Origin: Chitinophagaceae bacterium
GTDB lineage: Bacteria; Bacteroidota; Bacteroidia; Chitinophagales; Chitinophagaceae
Assembly (NCBI GenBank): GCA_017989935.1
Contig: JAGNOY010000021.1
Span: 1 to 14,582 of the forward strand
Length of the DNA stretch: 14,582 bases
Direction: 5' to 3'
Shown here: positions 1-6,236 of the stretch, one piece after another
Layout: every line of letters starts with the position of its first letter
Numbering within the stretch: position 1 is the stretch's first letter
Made by a program: the position numbers and the translations under genes
Notes under the pieces: generated by a model
The model's database searches: none
Told to the model about the DNA's origin: nothing
What the model saw: only the letters and a program-made list of their open reading frames with translations

Positions 1-548
1 TTATACAACATTTTCGGATTCACTTCTTTAGGAATGCCTCCAGCCCAAAGGCATTTCATTTCACTGCCAAAATAAAAATGTCGACCTTTCTCATAACTGT
101 AAAAAAAAGGTTTTTCTCCGAATCTATCTCTTGCACAAAAAATAATATTTTCTTTGGCATCAAATAAAACAAACGAAAACATACCATCTAAAAGTTGGAG
201 GCATTGTTCCCGATCTCTATCAAATAAAGCCATTAATACCTCTGTGTCACTTTGTGTGTGAAAAGTATAACCCTGATTGAGTAATTCAGTTTTTAGTTCG
301 ATATAATTGTATATTTCCCCATTGAAAACTATGGTATATCTATTGAGGTAATGCATTGGCTGATCTGCTTCATGAGAAAGATCAATAATAGATAATCTTC
401 TGTGACCTAAACCAATTTCTTGATTTGGAGATATCCATAAACCATCGCCATCTGGCCCCCGATGCGCGATGATATCAGTCATCGGCTTCAGCGTTTCAAC
501 ACGAATAATATTTTTATCTTTTGCAATGATTCCCGCAATACCGCACAT
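1..548 (-). CDS. asnB: AsnB-type glutamine amidotransferase / asparagine synthetase, N-terminal part (cut by window edge)
   Basis: The visible 182 residues are a class II (Ntn) glutamine amidotransferase domain. The protein begins MCGIAGI, so Cys2 becomes the catalytic N-terminal nucleophile that releases ammonia from glutamine. Glutamine-site residues typical of AsnB follow: Arg50 in HRRLSIID, Asn76-Gly77-Glu78 in FNGEIYN and Asp101 in SDTEV; then comes the ARDRFGEKPFFY block. The C-terminal ATP-dependent synthetase domain lies beyond the left edge. The start is fixed by the obligatory Cys2 and by a GAGGA sequence 6 nt upstream, the clearest Shine-Dalgarno in the window. It lies 47 nt downstream of a nucleotide-sugar epimerase. 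By context it may amidate a sugar acid in a surface polysaccharide (compare WbpS in O-antigen loci) rather than make free asparagine; that is inference. Family call is firm, substrate unknown. Confidence 0.93.
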   Translation of the reverse strand, partial: MCGIAGIIAKDKNIIRVETLKPMTDIIAHRGPDGDGLWISPNQEIGLGHRRLSIIDLSHEADQPMHYLNRYTIVFNGEIYNYIELKTELLNQGYTFHTQSDTEVLMALFDRDREQCLQLLDGMFSFVLFDAKENIIFCARDRFGEKPFFYSYEKGRHFYFGSEMKCLWAGGIPKEVNPKMLY

Positions 549-570
549 AATTTTCCTCGGAGATTAGTGG

Positions 571-595
571 GCAAATATAATACAACTATATTTGC
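571..595 (-). promoter_or_regulatory. Palindromic promoter-like element between the epimerase gene and asnB
   Basis: A perfect 9-bp inverted repeat (571-579 and 587-595) with a 7-nt loop lies directly after the epimerase stop codon. Each arm reads TATATTTG on one strand, which matches the Bacteroidota -7 consensus TAnnTTTG. The minus-strand copy (572-579) ends 23 nt before the asnB start, a spacing close to that of other candidate promoters here. I find no TTG at the -33 distance. It could equally be a weak intercistronic stem-loop, since no T-run follows. Confidence 0.45.
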
Positions 596-1639
596 TTAGA
601 TGAATTGTTGAATAATTTCAGTGATTTGTTTGGCAGCATAGCCATCTCCATAGATGCCCTCGGTATAAGCTCCAGGTTTTTTTGTTAAAATGGTTGCGAT
701 TTGAGCTAAATCCTCAAAAACAAGTGTATTCCAACCATGCTGCAGTGTTTCAGACCATTCAGTTTCGCTGCGTAATGTAATACACTGTTTCCCCAAAATA
801 TACGCTTCTTTTTGAATGCCACCACTATCTGTAATTACGCATTCACTGAATTTTTGATAAGAAATGCTTTCGGTATAGCCCATTGGGGGCACAAATTGTA
901 TGTTGCTAAAGGAGGTAATTTCGATATCAAATTGAGCAAGTCTTGATACTGTTCTTGGATGAATTGAGAACACAACTTTTTTATCTAATTCGTTAAGTGT
1001 CTTTAAAATGCTGATTAATCTATTAGAATCATCGGTGTTATATGGTCTATGAATAGTTACAAAATAGTAAGGGAAGTCAACTGGAGCTTGCACTTTAGGT
1101 TCCATTAGTTTTACCATGTCGCACATTACATCCCCAGATCTAAATATTCTTTCATGCACAATGCCCTCTTTTTTAAGGTTGTCAATTGCGCCATCTGTTG
1201 GGCAAAAAAGCAGATGGGCAAATTCATCAGCTACAATTCTATTAATCTCCTCTGGCATTTCTCTGTTGAAGCTTCTCAAACCTGCTTCGATATGAATTTG
1301 TGGAATATGCATTTTGGCCGCCACCAAAGCCCCCGCTAAAGTTGAATTTGTATCTCCATAAATAAGCAAGGCATCTGGCTTTTCGAGCATACAAACTTTC
1401 TCAATTTCTGTCATCATGATGCCTGTTTGCTCTCCTTGGGGTTTGCTTCCTCCGATATCAAATAAATAATCAGGTTTGGGCATATTAAGTTCATTAAAAA
1501 AAACATGGCTCATGTTTTCATCATAATGTTGTCCAGTATGAATAGTTAAAGCATTATAATGTTTTTGAAGTTCTAATTGCATAGGGGCGTGTTTGATAAA
1601 TTGCGGCCTTGCCCCGACGATAGATATAATTTTTTTCAT
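596..1639 (-). CDS. Non-hydrolysing UDP-sugar 2-epimerase, WecB/WbpI family
   Basis: The 347-residue cytoplasmic enzyme has the two-Rossmann GT-B-like fold of non-hydrolysing UDP-GlcNAc 2-epimerases. Visible landmarks are GARPQF (9-14), GDTNST (95-100), IEAGLRSFNREMPEE (117-131), TIHRP (195-199), HPRT (227-230) and DSGGIQKEA (271-279), followed by the ETEWSE block. Asp96, Glu118, Glu131 and His197 correspond to the catalytic acids and histidine of the family. E. coli WecB instead has GTRPEAIK and SGGIQEEA; the GARPQF, NST, QKEA and ETEW signatures resemble the WbpI branch, which epimerises diacetamido-uronic acid sugars. The product is therefore either UDP-ManNAc or a related 2-epimer, a precursor for O-antigen or capsule. 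It is transcribed towards asnB from a good promoter at 1680-1714. Family certain, substrate not. Confidence 0.92.
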   Translation of the reverse strand: MKKIISIVGARPQFIKHAPMQLELQKHYNALTIHTGQHYDENMSHVFFNELNMPKPDYLFDIGGSKPQGEQTGIMMTEIEKVCMLEKPDALLIYGDTNSTLAGALVAAKMHIPQIHIEAGLRSFNREMPEEINRIVADEFAHLLFCPTDGAIDNLKKEGIVHERIFRSGDVMCDMVKLMEPKVQAPVDFPYYFVTIHRPYNTDDSNRLISILKTLNELDKKVVFSIHPRTVSRLAQFDIEITSFSNIQFVPPMGYTESISYQKFSECVITDSGGIQKEAYILGKQCITLRSETEWSETLQHGWNTLVFEDLAQIATILTKKPGAYTEGIYGDGYAAKQITEIIQQFI

Positions 1640-1679
1640 AAAGTGTACTTGTTTTTCAGTGTTCTTTGTGCTTTTCCTT

Positions 1680-1714
1680 CAAATTTAAACACAGTTAGAT
1701 TTTTTTTTCGCAAA
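1680..1714 (-). promoter_or_regulatory. Promoter of the epimerase gene (Bacteroidota -33/-7 type)
   Basis: On the minus strand TAAATTTG (1680-1687) matches the -7 consensus TAnnTTTG exactly. A TTTG at 1711-1714 lies 23 nt upstream, at the long end of the published 17-23 nt spacing. Transcription would start near 1673, giving a leader of about 35 nt. It shares the 143-bp divergent spacer with the atpB promoter. Confidence 0.6.
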
Positions 1715-1753
1715 GATATTCAATCCATTCTTTTTTCTCTCATGTTTACACAT

Positions 1754-1761
1754 TACCTTTG
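1754..1761 (+). promoter_or_regulatory. Candidate -7 element of the ATP synthase operon promoter
   Basis: TACCTTTG matches the Bacteroidota -7 consensus TAnnTTTG and ends 21 nt before the ATG of atpB. The -33 region is T-rich but has no clear TTG. The position implies a very short 5' leader of about 15 nt. It also argues against the in-frame TTG at 1759 as start codon, because that codon lies inside the -7 element. Confidence 0.5.
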
Positions 1762-1782
1762 CACCCGAATTCAAGAATAGGC

Positions 1783-2949
1783 ATGAGTGTACGTATATAT
1801 AAATCTGTAAAAGTCTTAGCAATTGCCACTTTGGTGCTATTGTCCACTTGGAATTTTGCTCAGGCTCAAGAGCCACAAATTGCAGCAGAAGCTTCTCATG
1901 CTGCCGAAGAACAGGCTACTGAAGGTAAATTAGATATTAAAGGAGAGATTTTTGGCCATATTGGCGATTCTTATGATTGGCATTTATTTAGCTTTGGAGA
2001 AGGACATGAAGCCACTCACATTTCAGTGCCTTTGCCAGTTATCTTATTTCATAATGGCTTGCACATATTTTCATCTTCTAAATTCCATCATGGACACGAA
2101 GTTGTGGAGAGTAATGGTTCTTATTTTAAACTGCATGATAGGAAGTTGTATGTAACAGATGCAAGTGGTATGGTGAATGTAGACGAGAAAGGAAAAGTTT
2201 TAAATAGCAAACCAGATATTGATATTAGTATTACAAAAAATGTCTTATGCTTGTTTATTTCAGTATTTATCTTGTGGTTTTTGATGACTGGAGTTGCTAA
2301 AAAGTACAAGAAAAATGGTGCTATTTCAGCACCATCTGGATTTCAAAATGCCTTAGAACCAATCATTGGGTTTATTCAAGATAATGTAGCAAAGCCGTTT
2401 TTAGGTAAGCATTATATGAAGTATATGCCCTTTTTACTCACAATATTTTTCTTTATTTGGGTAAATAATCTATTGGGTTTATTGCCATTCGGATTTAATT
2501 TGACAGGCAATATTGCTGTAACATTAGTATTAGCGTTGGTATTTTTTGTTGTAATGCTTGCTAAGTCAAACAAGTATTTCTGGGGGCATATTTTTAACCC
2601 ACCAGGAGTACCAGGATGGGTTAAAGTTATTCTAGTACCTATTGAGATTCTGAGCAATTTGGTAATTAAGCCCGCAGCTTTAGCTATTCGTCTTTTTGCA
2701 AATATTTTTGCAGGGCATACAATTATTCTAAGCATAATCTTATTGATATTTATTTTTGCCGGTTTAAGCAAAGTCGCTGGAGTTGCCTTTGTTCCCGTAT
2801 CAGTAGGGTTTACAATTTTTATGTTTTTTCTTGAATTGCTTGTTGCGGCGATTCAGGCATTTATTTTCACAAACTTAACCGCAGTTTTCATCGGTCAAGC
2901 CATTGAGGAACATCATCATGATGACGACCATGGTAAAGGCCATCATTAA
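1783..2949 (+). CDS. atpB: ATP synthase F0 subunit a
   Basis: Subunit a forms the two proton half-channels beside the c-ring in the inner membrane. The 388-residue protein is longer than E. coli AtpB (271). It has a signal-like segment (about 9-28), a periplasmic N-terminal extension to about residue 150 containing GHIGDSYDWHLFSF, then several membrane helices (about 153-169, 214-238, 243-261, 279-300, 312-330, 340-372). The essential arginine is Arg303 in AIRLFAN, and Gln358 matches E. coli Gln252. His312 and Glu351 sit where E. coli has Glu219 and His245, the natural His/Glu exchange known in other lineages. The C-terminus is His-rich: six of the last twelve residues are His. The extension and tail fit Bacteroidota. 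ATG 1783 is preferred to the in-frame TTG 1759, which overlaps the promoter. It is the first gene of its operon, 24 nt before atpE. Confidence 0.97.
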   Translation: MSVRIYKSVKVLAIATLVLLSTWNFAQAQEPQIAAEASHAAEEQATEGKLDIKGEIFGHIGDSYDWHLFSFGEGHEATHISVPLPVILFHNGLHIFSSSKFHHGHEVVESNGSYFKLHDRKLYVTDASGMVNVDEKGKVLNSKPDIDISITKNVLCLFISVFILWFLMTGVAKKYKKNGAISAPSGFQNALEPIIGFIQDNVAKPFLGKHYMKYMPFLLTIFFFIWVNNLLGLLPFGFNLTGNIAVTLVLALVFFVVMLAKSNKYFWGHIFNPPGVPGWVKVILVPIEILSNLVIKPAALAIRLFANIFAGHTIILSIILLIFIFAGLSKVAGVAFVPVSVGFTIFMFFLELLVAAIQAFIFTNLTAVFIGQAIEEHHHDDDHGKGHH

Positions 2950-2973
2950 TTTGTTATTTAAAAACCAATATAT

Positions 2974-3216
2974 ATGTCAGTATTAACAGTATTATTAGAA
3001 GGAATCGCCTCAGCAGGTGGTGCAATTGGCGCTGGAATTGCTGCTCTTGGAGCAGGAGTTGGCGTGGGTCAGATCGGTAAAGGAGCTTTAGAATCTATCG
3101 CTCGTCAACCAGAAGTTTCTGGAGATATCCGTTCAAACATGATTCTTGCAGCTGCTCTTGTAGAGGGTGTGGCACTTTTCGGTGTTATCGCAGGTATCCT
3201 TGCAATTGTAATGTAG
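2974..3216 (+). CDS. atpE: ATP synthase F0 subunit c (proteolipid, proton type)
   Basis: The 80-residue hairpin protein forms the rotating c-ring. Helix 1 is Gly/Ala-rich (about 10-38, GAGIAALGAGVGVG), the polar loop is Arg44-Gln45-Pro46, and helix 2 carries the ion-binding carboxylate Glu64 in ALVEGVALFG. Aligned with the Na+-type c subunit of Ilyobacter, the Gln32 position is Val31 and the Ser66 position is Gly65, so the Na+ ligands are missing and proton coupling is predicted. Length and motifs are complete. It follows atpB by 24 nt and precedes atpF by 196 nt. That is the longest spacer in the operon, and it is full of hairpins, so expression of c relative to the distal genes may be set there. 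Confidence 0.97.
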   Translation: MSVLTVLLEGIASAGGAIGAGIAALGAGVGVGQIGKGALESIARQPEVSGDIRSNMILAAALVEGVALFGVIAGILAIVM

Positions 3217-3223
3217 GATTAAA

Positions 3224-3390
3224 TTAAGCAGAGAATGCTTAACTAAATTCTATTGCCTGATCACTTTCAGGCACAAAAAATTAACTACATGCAAAGCAAA
3301 GGGCCGCGCATGTAGTTTTTCTAGAAAAATAACTCTTATTCGTAAGAGATTCAGATAAACTAGGTGTTTCATTAGATTTAAGATGACACC
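3224..3390 (+). promoter_or_regulatory. Array of stem-loops in the atpE-atpF spacer
   Basis: Five inverted repeats follow one another. The first is TTAAGCA with TGCTTAA (3224-3230/3236-3242, 5-nt loop). The second is TGCCTGA with TCAGGCA (3254-3260/3267-3273). The third is a 10-bp stem at 3283-3317, listed separately. The fourth is CTCTTA with TAAGAG closing a TTCG loop (3333-3348). The fifth is GGTGT..CAT with ATG.ACACC (3363-3390), which has a 2-nt bulge. The first four stems are perfect. Likely roles, all inferred, are mRNA stabilisation after atpE, processing, or partial termination to favour the c subunit. Confidence 0.6.
3283..3320 (+). terminator. Terminator-like hairpin inside the atp operon
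   Basis: A perfect 10-bp stem (AACTACATGC, 3283-3292, with GCATGTAGTT, 3308-3317) and a 15-nt loop is followed by a run of five T (3316-3320, overlapping the stem end). It resembles an intrinsic terminator but lies between two genes that must both be expressed, so partial termination or a 3'-end stabiliser of an atpB-atpE transcript is more likely than full termination. The large loop makes it weaker than the one after atpA. Confidence 0.5.
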
Positions 3391-3412
3391 CTAACTTTTA
3401 AAATAGAAACAA

Positions 3413-3907
3413 ATGGATTTATTAACCCCCAGTTTTGGACTCTTCTTTTGGACGCTTATTGCGTTTTTAACTGTTATCTTCTTGTTGAAGAAATTTGCAT
3501 GGAAACCAATTTTGGATGCTTTACACGAACGCGAATCAAGCATTGCAGATAGTATTGCTTCAGCAGAAAAAGTAAAAGCGGAAATGAATAATATGAAAAG
3601 CGAGCATGAAACTTTATTGAATCAAGCTAGAGAAGAAAGAAGTTTATTGTTGAAAGAAGCAAAAGACGCTAAAGAAAAAATTATTAATGACGCCAAAGAT
3701 GCTGCTAAAGAAGAGGCGAACAAAATTATGGCCGAAACACGTCAGCAAATTGAATTTCAAAAAAATGCAGCCATGATTGATGTAAAGAATCAAATAGGCG
3801 GATTAGTGATTGAAGTAGCAGAAAAGGTGTTGCGAAAAGAAATGAGTAATAAGAGTGAGCAAGAAGCTTATATTAGTAAGTTAGCCGGAGAAATTAAATT
3901 AAATTAA
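3413..3907 (+). CDS. atpF: ATP synthase F0 subunit b (peripheral stalk)
   Basis: Subunit b anchors the peripheral stalk. The 164-residue protein has one N-terminal membrane helix (about 8-26, FGLFFWTLIAFLTVIFLL), then LKKFAWKPILDALHERE, the usual junction of b subunits. A long charged helix rich in Ala, Glu and Lys follows (about 38-145) and forms the dimeric coiled coil that reaches delta. Length is normal (E. coli 156). Only one b-type gene is seen, so a homodimer is expected rather than b/b'. The start ATG follows an A-rich leader without a Shine-Dalgarno sequence. It is separated from atpE by the hairpin array and precedes atpH by 44 nt. Confidence 0.95.
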   Translation: MDLLTPSFGLFFWTLIAFLTVIFLLKKFAWKPILDALHERESSIADSIASAEKVKAEMNNMKSEHETLLNQAREERSLLLKEAKDAKEKIINDAKDAAKEEANKIMAETRQQIEFQKNAAMIDVKNQIGGLVIEVAEKVLRKEMSNKSEQEAYISKLAGEIKLN

Positions 3908-3951
3908 ACAGTGATCGATGGCCTATAGGGCTTTCGAAAAATTTGTAGCTT

Positions 3952-4515
3952 ATGCAAAATCCAAGATTAGCCGCCAGATATGCAAAATCATTACTTGATT
4001 TCGCTGTTGAGCAAAATAAATTGCAGCCTATTTATCAAGATATGCTTAGTTTACATGGTGTATGTCAGGATAGCTCTGAATTTGTATCTTTAATGAAAAG
4101 TCCTATTGTTAAGGCAGATCGTAAATTGTCTATTATTTCGGAATTATTTAAAGACAAAATTGAACCTATCACCACAAGTTACCTTAATTTAATTGTTCAG
4201 AAAGGAAGAGAATTCTTTCTACCTGAAATTATTAGCTCATTCGTAAGTTTGTACAAAAAGGTAAGTAACATAGTGGATGTAGATTTAACTACTGCAGAAG
4301 TTTTAGATGAACAAGCTAAACAATCTTTACTAGCTAAAATTCAGCAACAATTTCAAGGTTTAACAGTTGATCTTCACACCCATGTGAATCCTGATTTGAT
4401 AGGTGGTTTTGTTCTTGAGTCAAATAACAATTTGTTTGATGCAAGCATTCAAAGAGATCTGAAAGATATCCGAAAGCAATTCCTCGAAAACATGTATATT
4501 CCAAATATTAGATAA
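3952..4515 (+). CDS. atpH: ATP synthase F1 subunit delta (OSCP)
   Basis: Delta joins the peripheral stalk to the top of the F1 head. The 187-residue protein has the family's N-terminal helical bundle (about 1-110), starting with the typical ARYAKSLLDFAVEQ. A C-terminal domain follows with NPDLIGGFVLESNNNLFDASIQ (about 147-168), matching the conserved block near the C-terminus of delta/OSCP proteins, then the final helix to QFLENMYI. Length is close to E. coli AtpH (177). It lies between atpF and atpA, the usual place. The spacer to atpA is 41 nt, A-rich and without an evident Shine-Dalgarno sequence. Confidence 0.95.
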   Translation: MQNPRLAARYAKSLLDFAVEQNKLQPIYQDMLSLHGVCQDSSEFVSLMKSPIVKADRKLSIISELFKDKIEPITTSYLNLIVQKGREFFLPEIISSFVSLYKKVSNIVDVDLTTAEVLDEQAKQSLLAKIQQQFQGLTVDLHTHVNPDLIGGFVLESNNNLFDASIQRDLKDIRKQFLENMYIPNIR

Positions 4516-4556
4516 AAAAATAATAAAGTCAACTCTCAAAAATAAAATTTAAAATT

Positions 4557-6137
4557 ATGGTAAACATCAAACCAGACGAAATTTCAGCTATCCTGCGCCA
4601 GCAATTGGGTAATTTCAATTCAAGTGCTGAGCTTGAAGAAGTAGGAACTGTGCTCCAAGTTGGAGATGGTATTGCTCGTATCTATGGATTGAATGGTGTA
4701 AGTTCTGGAGAACTTGTAGAATTTGAAACAGGTGTTCAAGCTATTGCACTTAATTTAGAAGAAGATAATGTGGGTGTCGTATTAATGGGTGAAAGTAAGG
4801 GCATCAAAGAAGGCAATAAAGTTAAAAGAACTGGCCGTATTGCTTCAATAAAAGTTGGAGAAGGTATGGTTGGTCGTGTAATCAATACCTTAGGTGAACC
4901 AATTGATGGAAAAGGTCCTTTACAAGGTGAATTGTATGAAATGCCAATCGAGCGTAAAGCTCCTGGTGTAATTTTCCGTGAGCCTGTAAAAGAACCACTT
5001 CAAACAGGAATCAAATCAATCGATGCGATGATTCCAATTGGTCGTGGACAACGTGAATTAGTAATCGGTGATCGTCAAACAGGAAAATCAGCCATTTGTA
5101 TTGACACCATCATCAATCAAAAAGAGTTTTATAAAGCTGGTAAACCAGTTTATTGTATCTATGTGGCTATTGGACAAAAAGCATCTACCATTGCACAAGT
5201 AATGAAAACATTACAAGATAATGGTGCCATGGATTACACCATTATTGTAGCAGCTTCTGCAGCAGATCCTGCTCCTTTACAGTTTTATGCCCCCTTTGCA
5301 GGAGCGGCAATTGGTGAATTTTTCCGTGATACCGGTCGCCCAGCGTTAATTGTGTTTGATGACTTAAGTAAACAAGCTGTAGCATATCGTGAGGTGTCTT
5401 TGTTGTTACGCCGTCCTCCAGGTCGTGAAGCCTATCCTGGTGATGTATTCTATTTACATAGTCGTTTATTAGAGCGTGCAGCTAAAGTTGTAGGAAAGGA
5501 TGATATTGCTAAACGTATGAATGATCTTCCAGAATCAATCAAACATCTTGTAAAAGGTGGAGGTTCTCTTACAGCCTTGCCAATTATTGAAACTCAAGCT
5601 GGTGACGTGTCTGCTTATATTCCAACGAATGTAATTTCTATTACTGACGGACAAATCTTCCTTGAATCAAACTTATTTAATGCAGGTATTCGTCCAGCTA
5701 TCAATGTAGGTATCTCGGTGAGTCGCGTAGGAGGAAGTGCTCAGATTAAATCAATGAAGAAAGTAGCGGGTACCCTTAAATTAGATCAAGCGCTGTACCG
5801 AGAAATGGAAGCCTTCTCTAAGTTTGGAGGAGATTTAGATGCCGCTACAAAATCAGTGTTGGATAAAGGTGCTCGAAACGTGGAAATTTTGAAACAAGGG
5901 CAATTTCAGCCTTTTGCTGTAGAAAAGCAAGTTGCAATTGTATACCTTGGAACAAATGGTTTATTAAATAAAGTTCCCGTGAAATTCATGAAGCAATTTG
6001 AAGAAGCGTTTCTTTTAGAAATGGATTCAAGATTGCCAGATGTATTAGCTGAAATCAAAAAAGGAAATTTACCTGATGAAGGAATCAAGAAAATGGTTGA
6101 CTTAGCCGAAAGCTTAATCCCTCAATTCAGTAAATAA
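4557..6137 (+). CDS. atpA: ATP synthase F1 subunit alpha
   Basis: Alpha forms the non-catalytic nucleotide sites of the F1 hexamer and gives the arginine finger to the catalytic beta sites. The 526-residue protein is complete: N-terminal beta-barrel (about 25-95), Walker A GDRQTGKS (171-178), Walker B region LIVFDDL (264-270), PPGREAYPGD (287-296), arginine finger Arg390 in SVSRVGGSAQ, and a C-terminal helical domain. Between LLERAAK and GGGSLTALP there is an insertion of about 15 residues (KDDIAKRMNDLPESIKH, 314-330) relative to E. coli; I recall the same insertion in other Bacteroidota alpha subunits. It is the last gene of the operon: no gamma gene follows, and an intrinsic terminator begins 20 nt after the stop. 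Confidence 0.98.
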   Translation: MVNIKPDEISAILRQQLGNFNSSAELEEVGTVLQVGDGIARIYGLNGVSSGELVEFETGVQAIALNLEEDNVGVVLMGESKGIKEGNKVKRTGRIASIKVGEGMVGRVINTLGEPIDGKGPLQGELYEMPIERKAPGVIFREPVKEPLQTGIKSIDAMIPIGRGQRELVIGDRQTGKSAICIDTIINQKEFYKAGKPVYCIYVAIGQKASTIAQVMKTLQDNGAMDYTIIVAASAADPAPLQFYAPFAGAAIGEFFRDTGRPALIVFDDLSKQAVAYREVSLLLRRPPGREAYPGDVFYLHSRLLERAAKVVGKDDIAKRMNDLPESIKHLVKGGGSLTALPIIETQAGDVSAYIPTNVISITDGQIFLESNLFNAGIRPAINVGISVSRVGGSAQIKSMKKVAGTLKLDQALYREMEAFSKFGGDLDAATKSVLDKGARNVEILKQGQFQPFAVEKQVAIVYLGTNGLLNKVPVKFMKQFEEAFLLEMDSRLPDVLAEIKKGNLPDEGIKKMVDLAESLIPQFSK

Positions 6138-6156
6138 TTTATATTAGATTTAATTC

Positions 6157-6188
6157 AAATCCCGTTTCGATTGAAGCGGGATTTTTTT
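6157..6188 (+). terminator. Intrinsic terminator of the ATP synthase operon
   Basis: An 11-bp stem (6157-6167 with 6174-6184, one G-U pair, core CCCG/CGGG) closes a 6-nt loop and runs into seven T (6182-6188). It begins 20 nt after the atpA stop. The reverse strand has only a short T-run after the hairpin, so termination of the convergent response-regulator transcript is possible but weaker. Confidence 0.9.
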
Positions 6189-6236
6189 ATGAAAGGAAAT
6201 TTTAAGAAAAATTACAGAAGTGATTTGTCCATTAAA

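Noticed and set aside
1759..1782. TTG start for atpB, adding eight residues
   Set aside because: The codon overlaps the -7 promoter element; ATG 1783 gives a normal signal-like N-terminus.
1577..1876. Short open frames across the epimerase/atpB spacer on both strands
   Set aside because: They overlap confirmed genes and promoter elements, start at unlikely codons and show no domain or signal sequence.
2412..2771. A 119-codon open frame antisense to atpB
   Set aside because: It lies wholly within the conserved membrane region of atpB on the opposite strand, has no homology I recognise and no promoter; it is a shadow of the real gene.
3289..3315. Eight-codon open frame (MQSKGPRM) inside the terminator-like hairpin of the atpE-atpF spacer, like a leader peptide
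   Set aside because: No ribosome-binding site, no run of regulatory codons, and the length is easily reached by chance; the ATG and stop fall in complementary arms, which may be coincidence.
3392..3399. TAACTTTT before atpF as an internal promoter
   Set aside because: It lacks the final G of the -7 consensus and has no TTG at the -33 distance.
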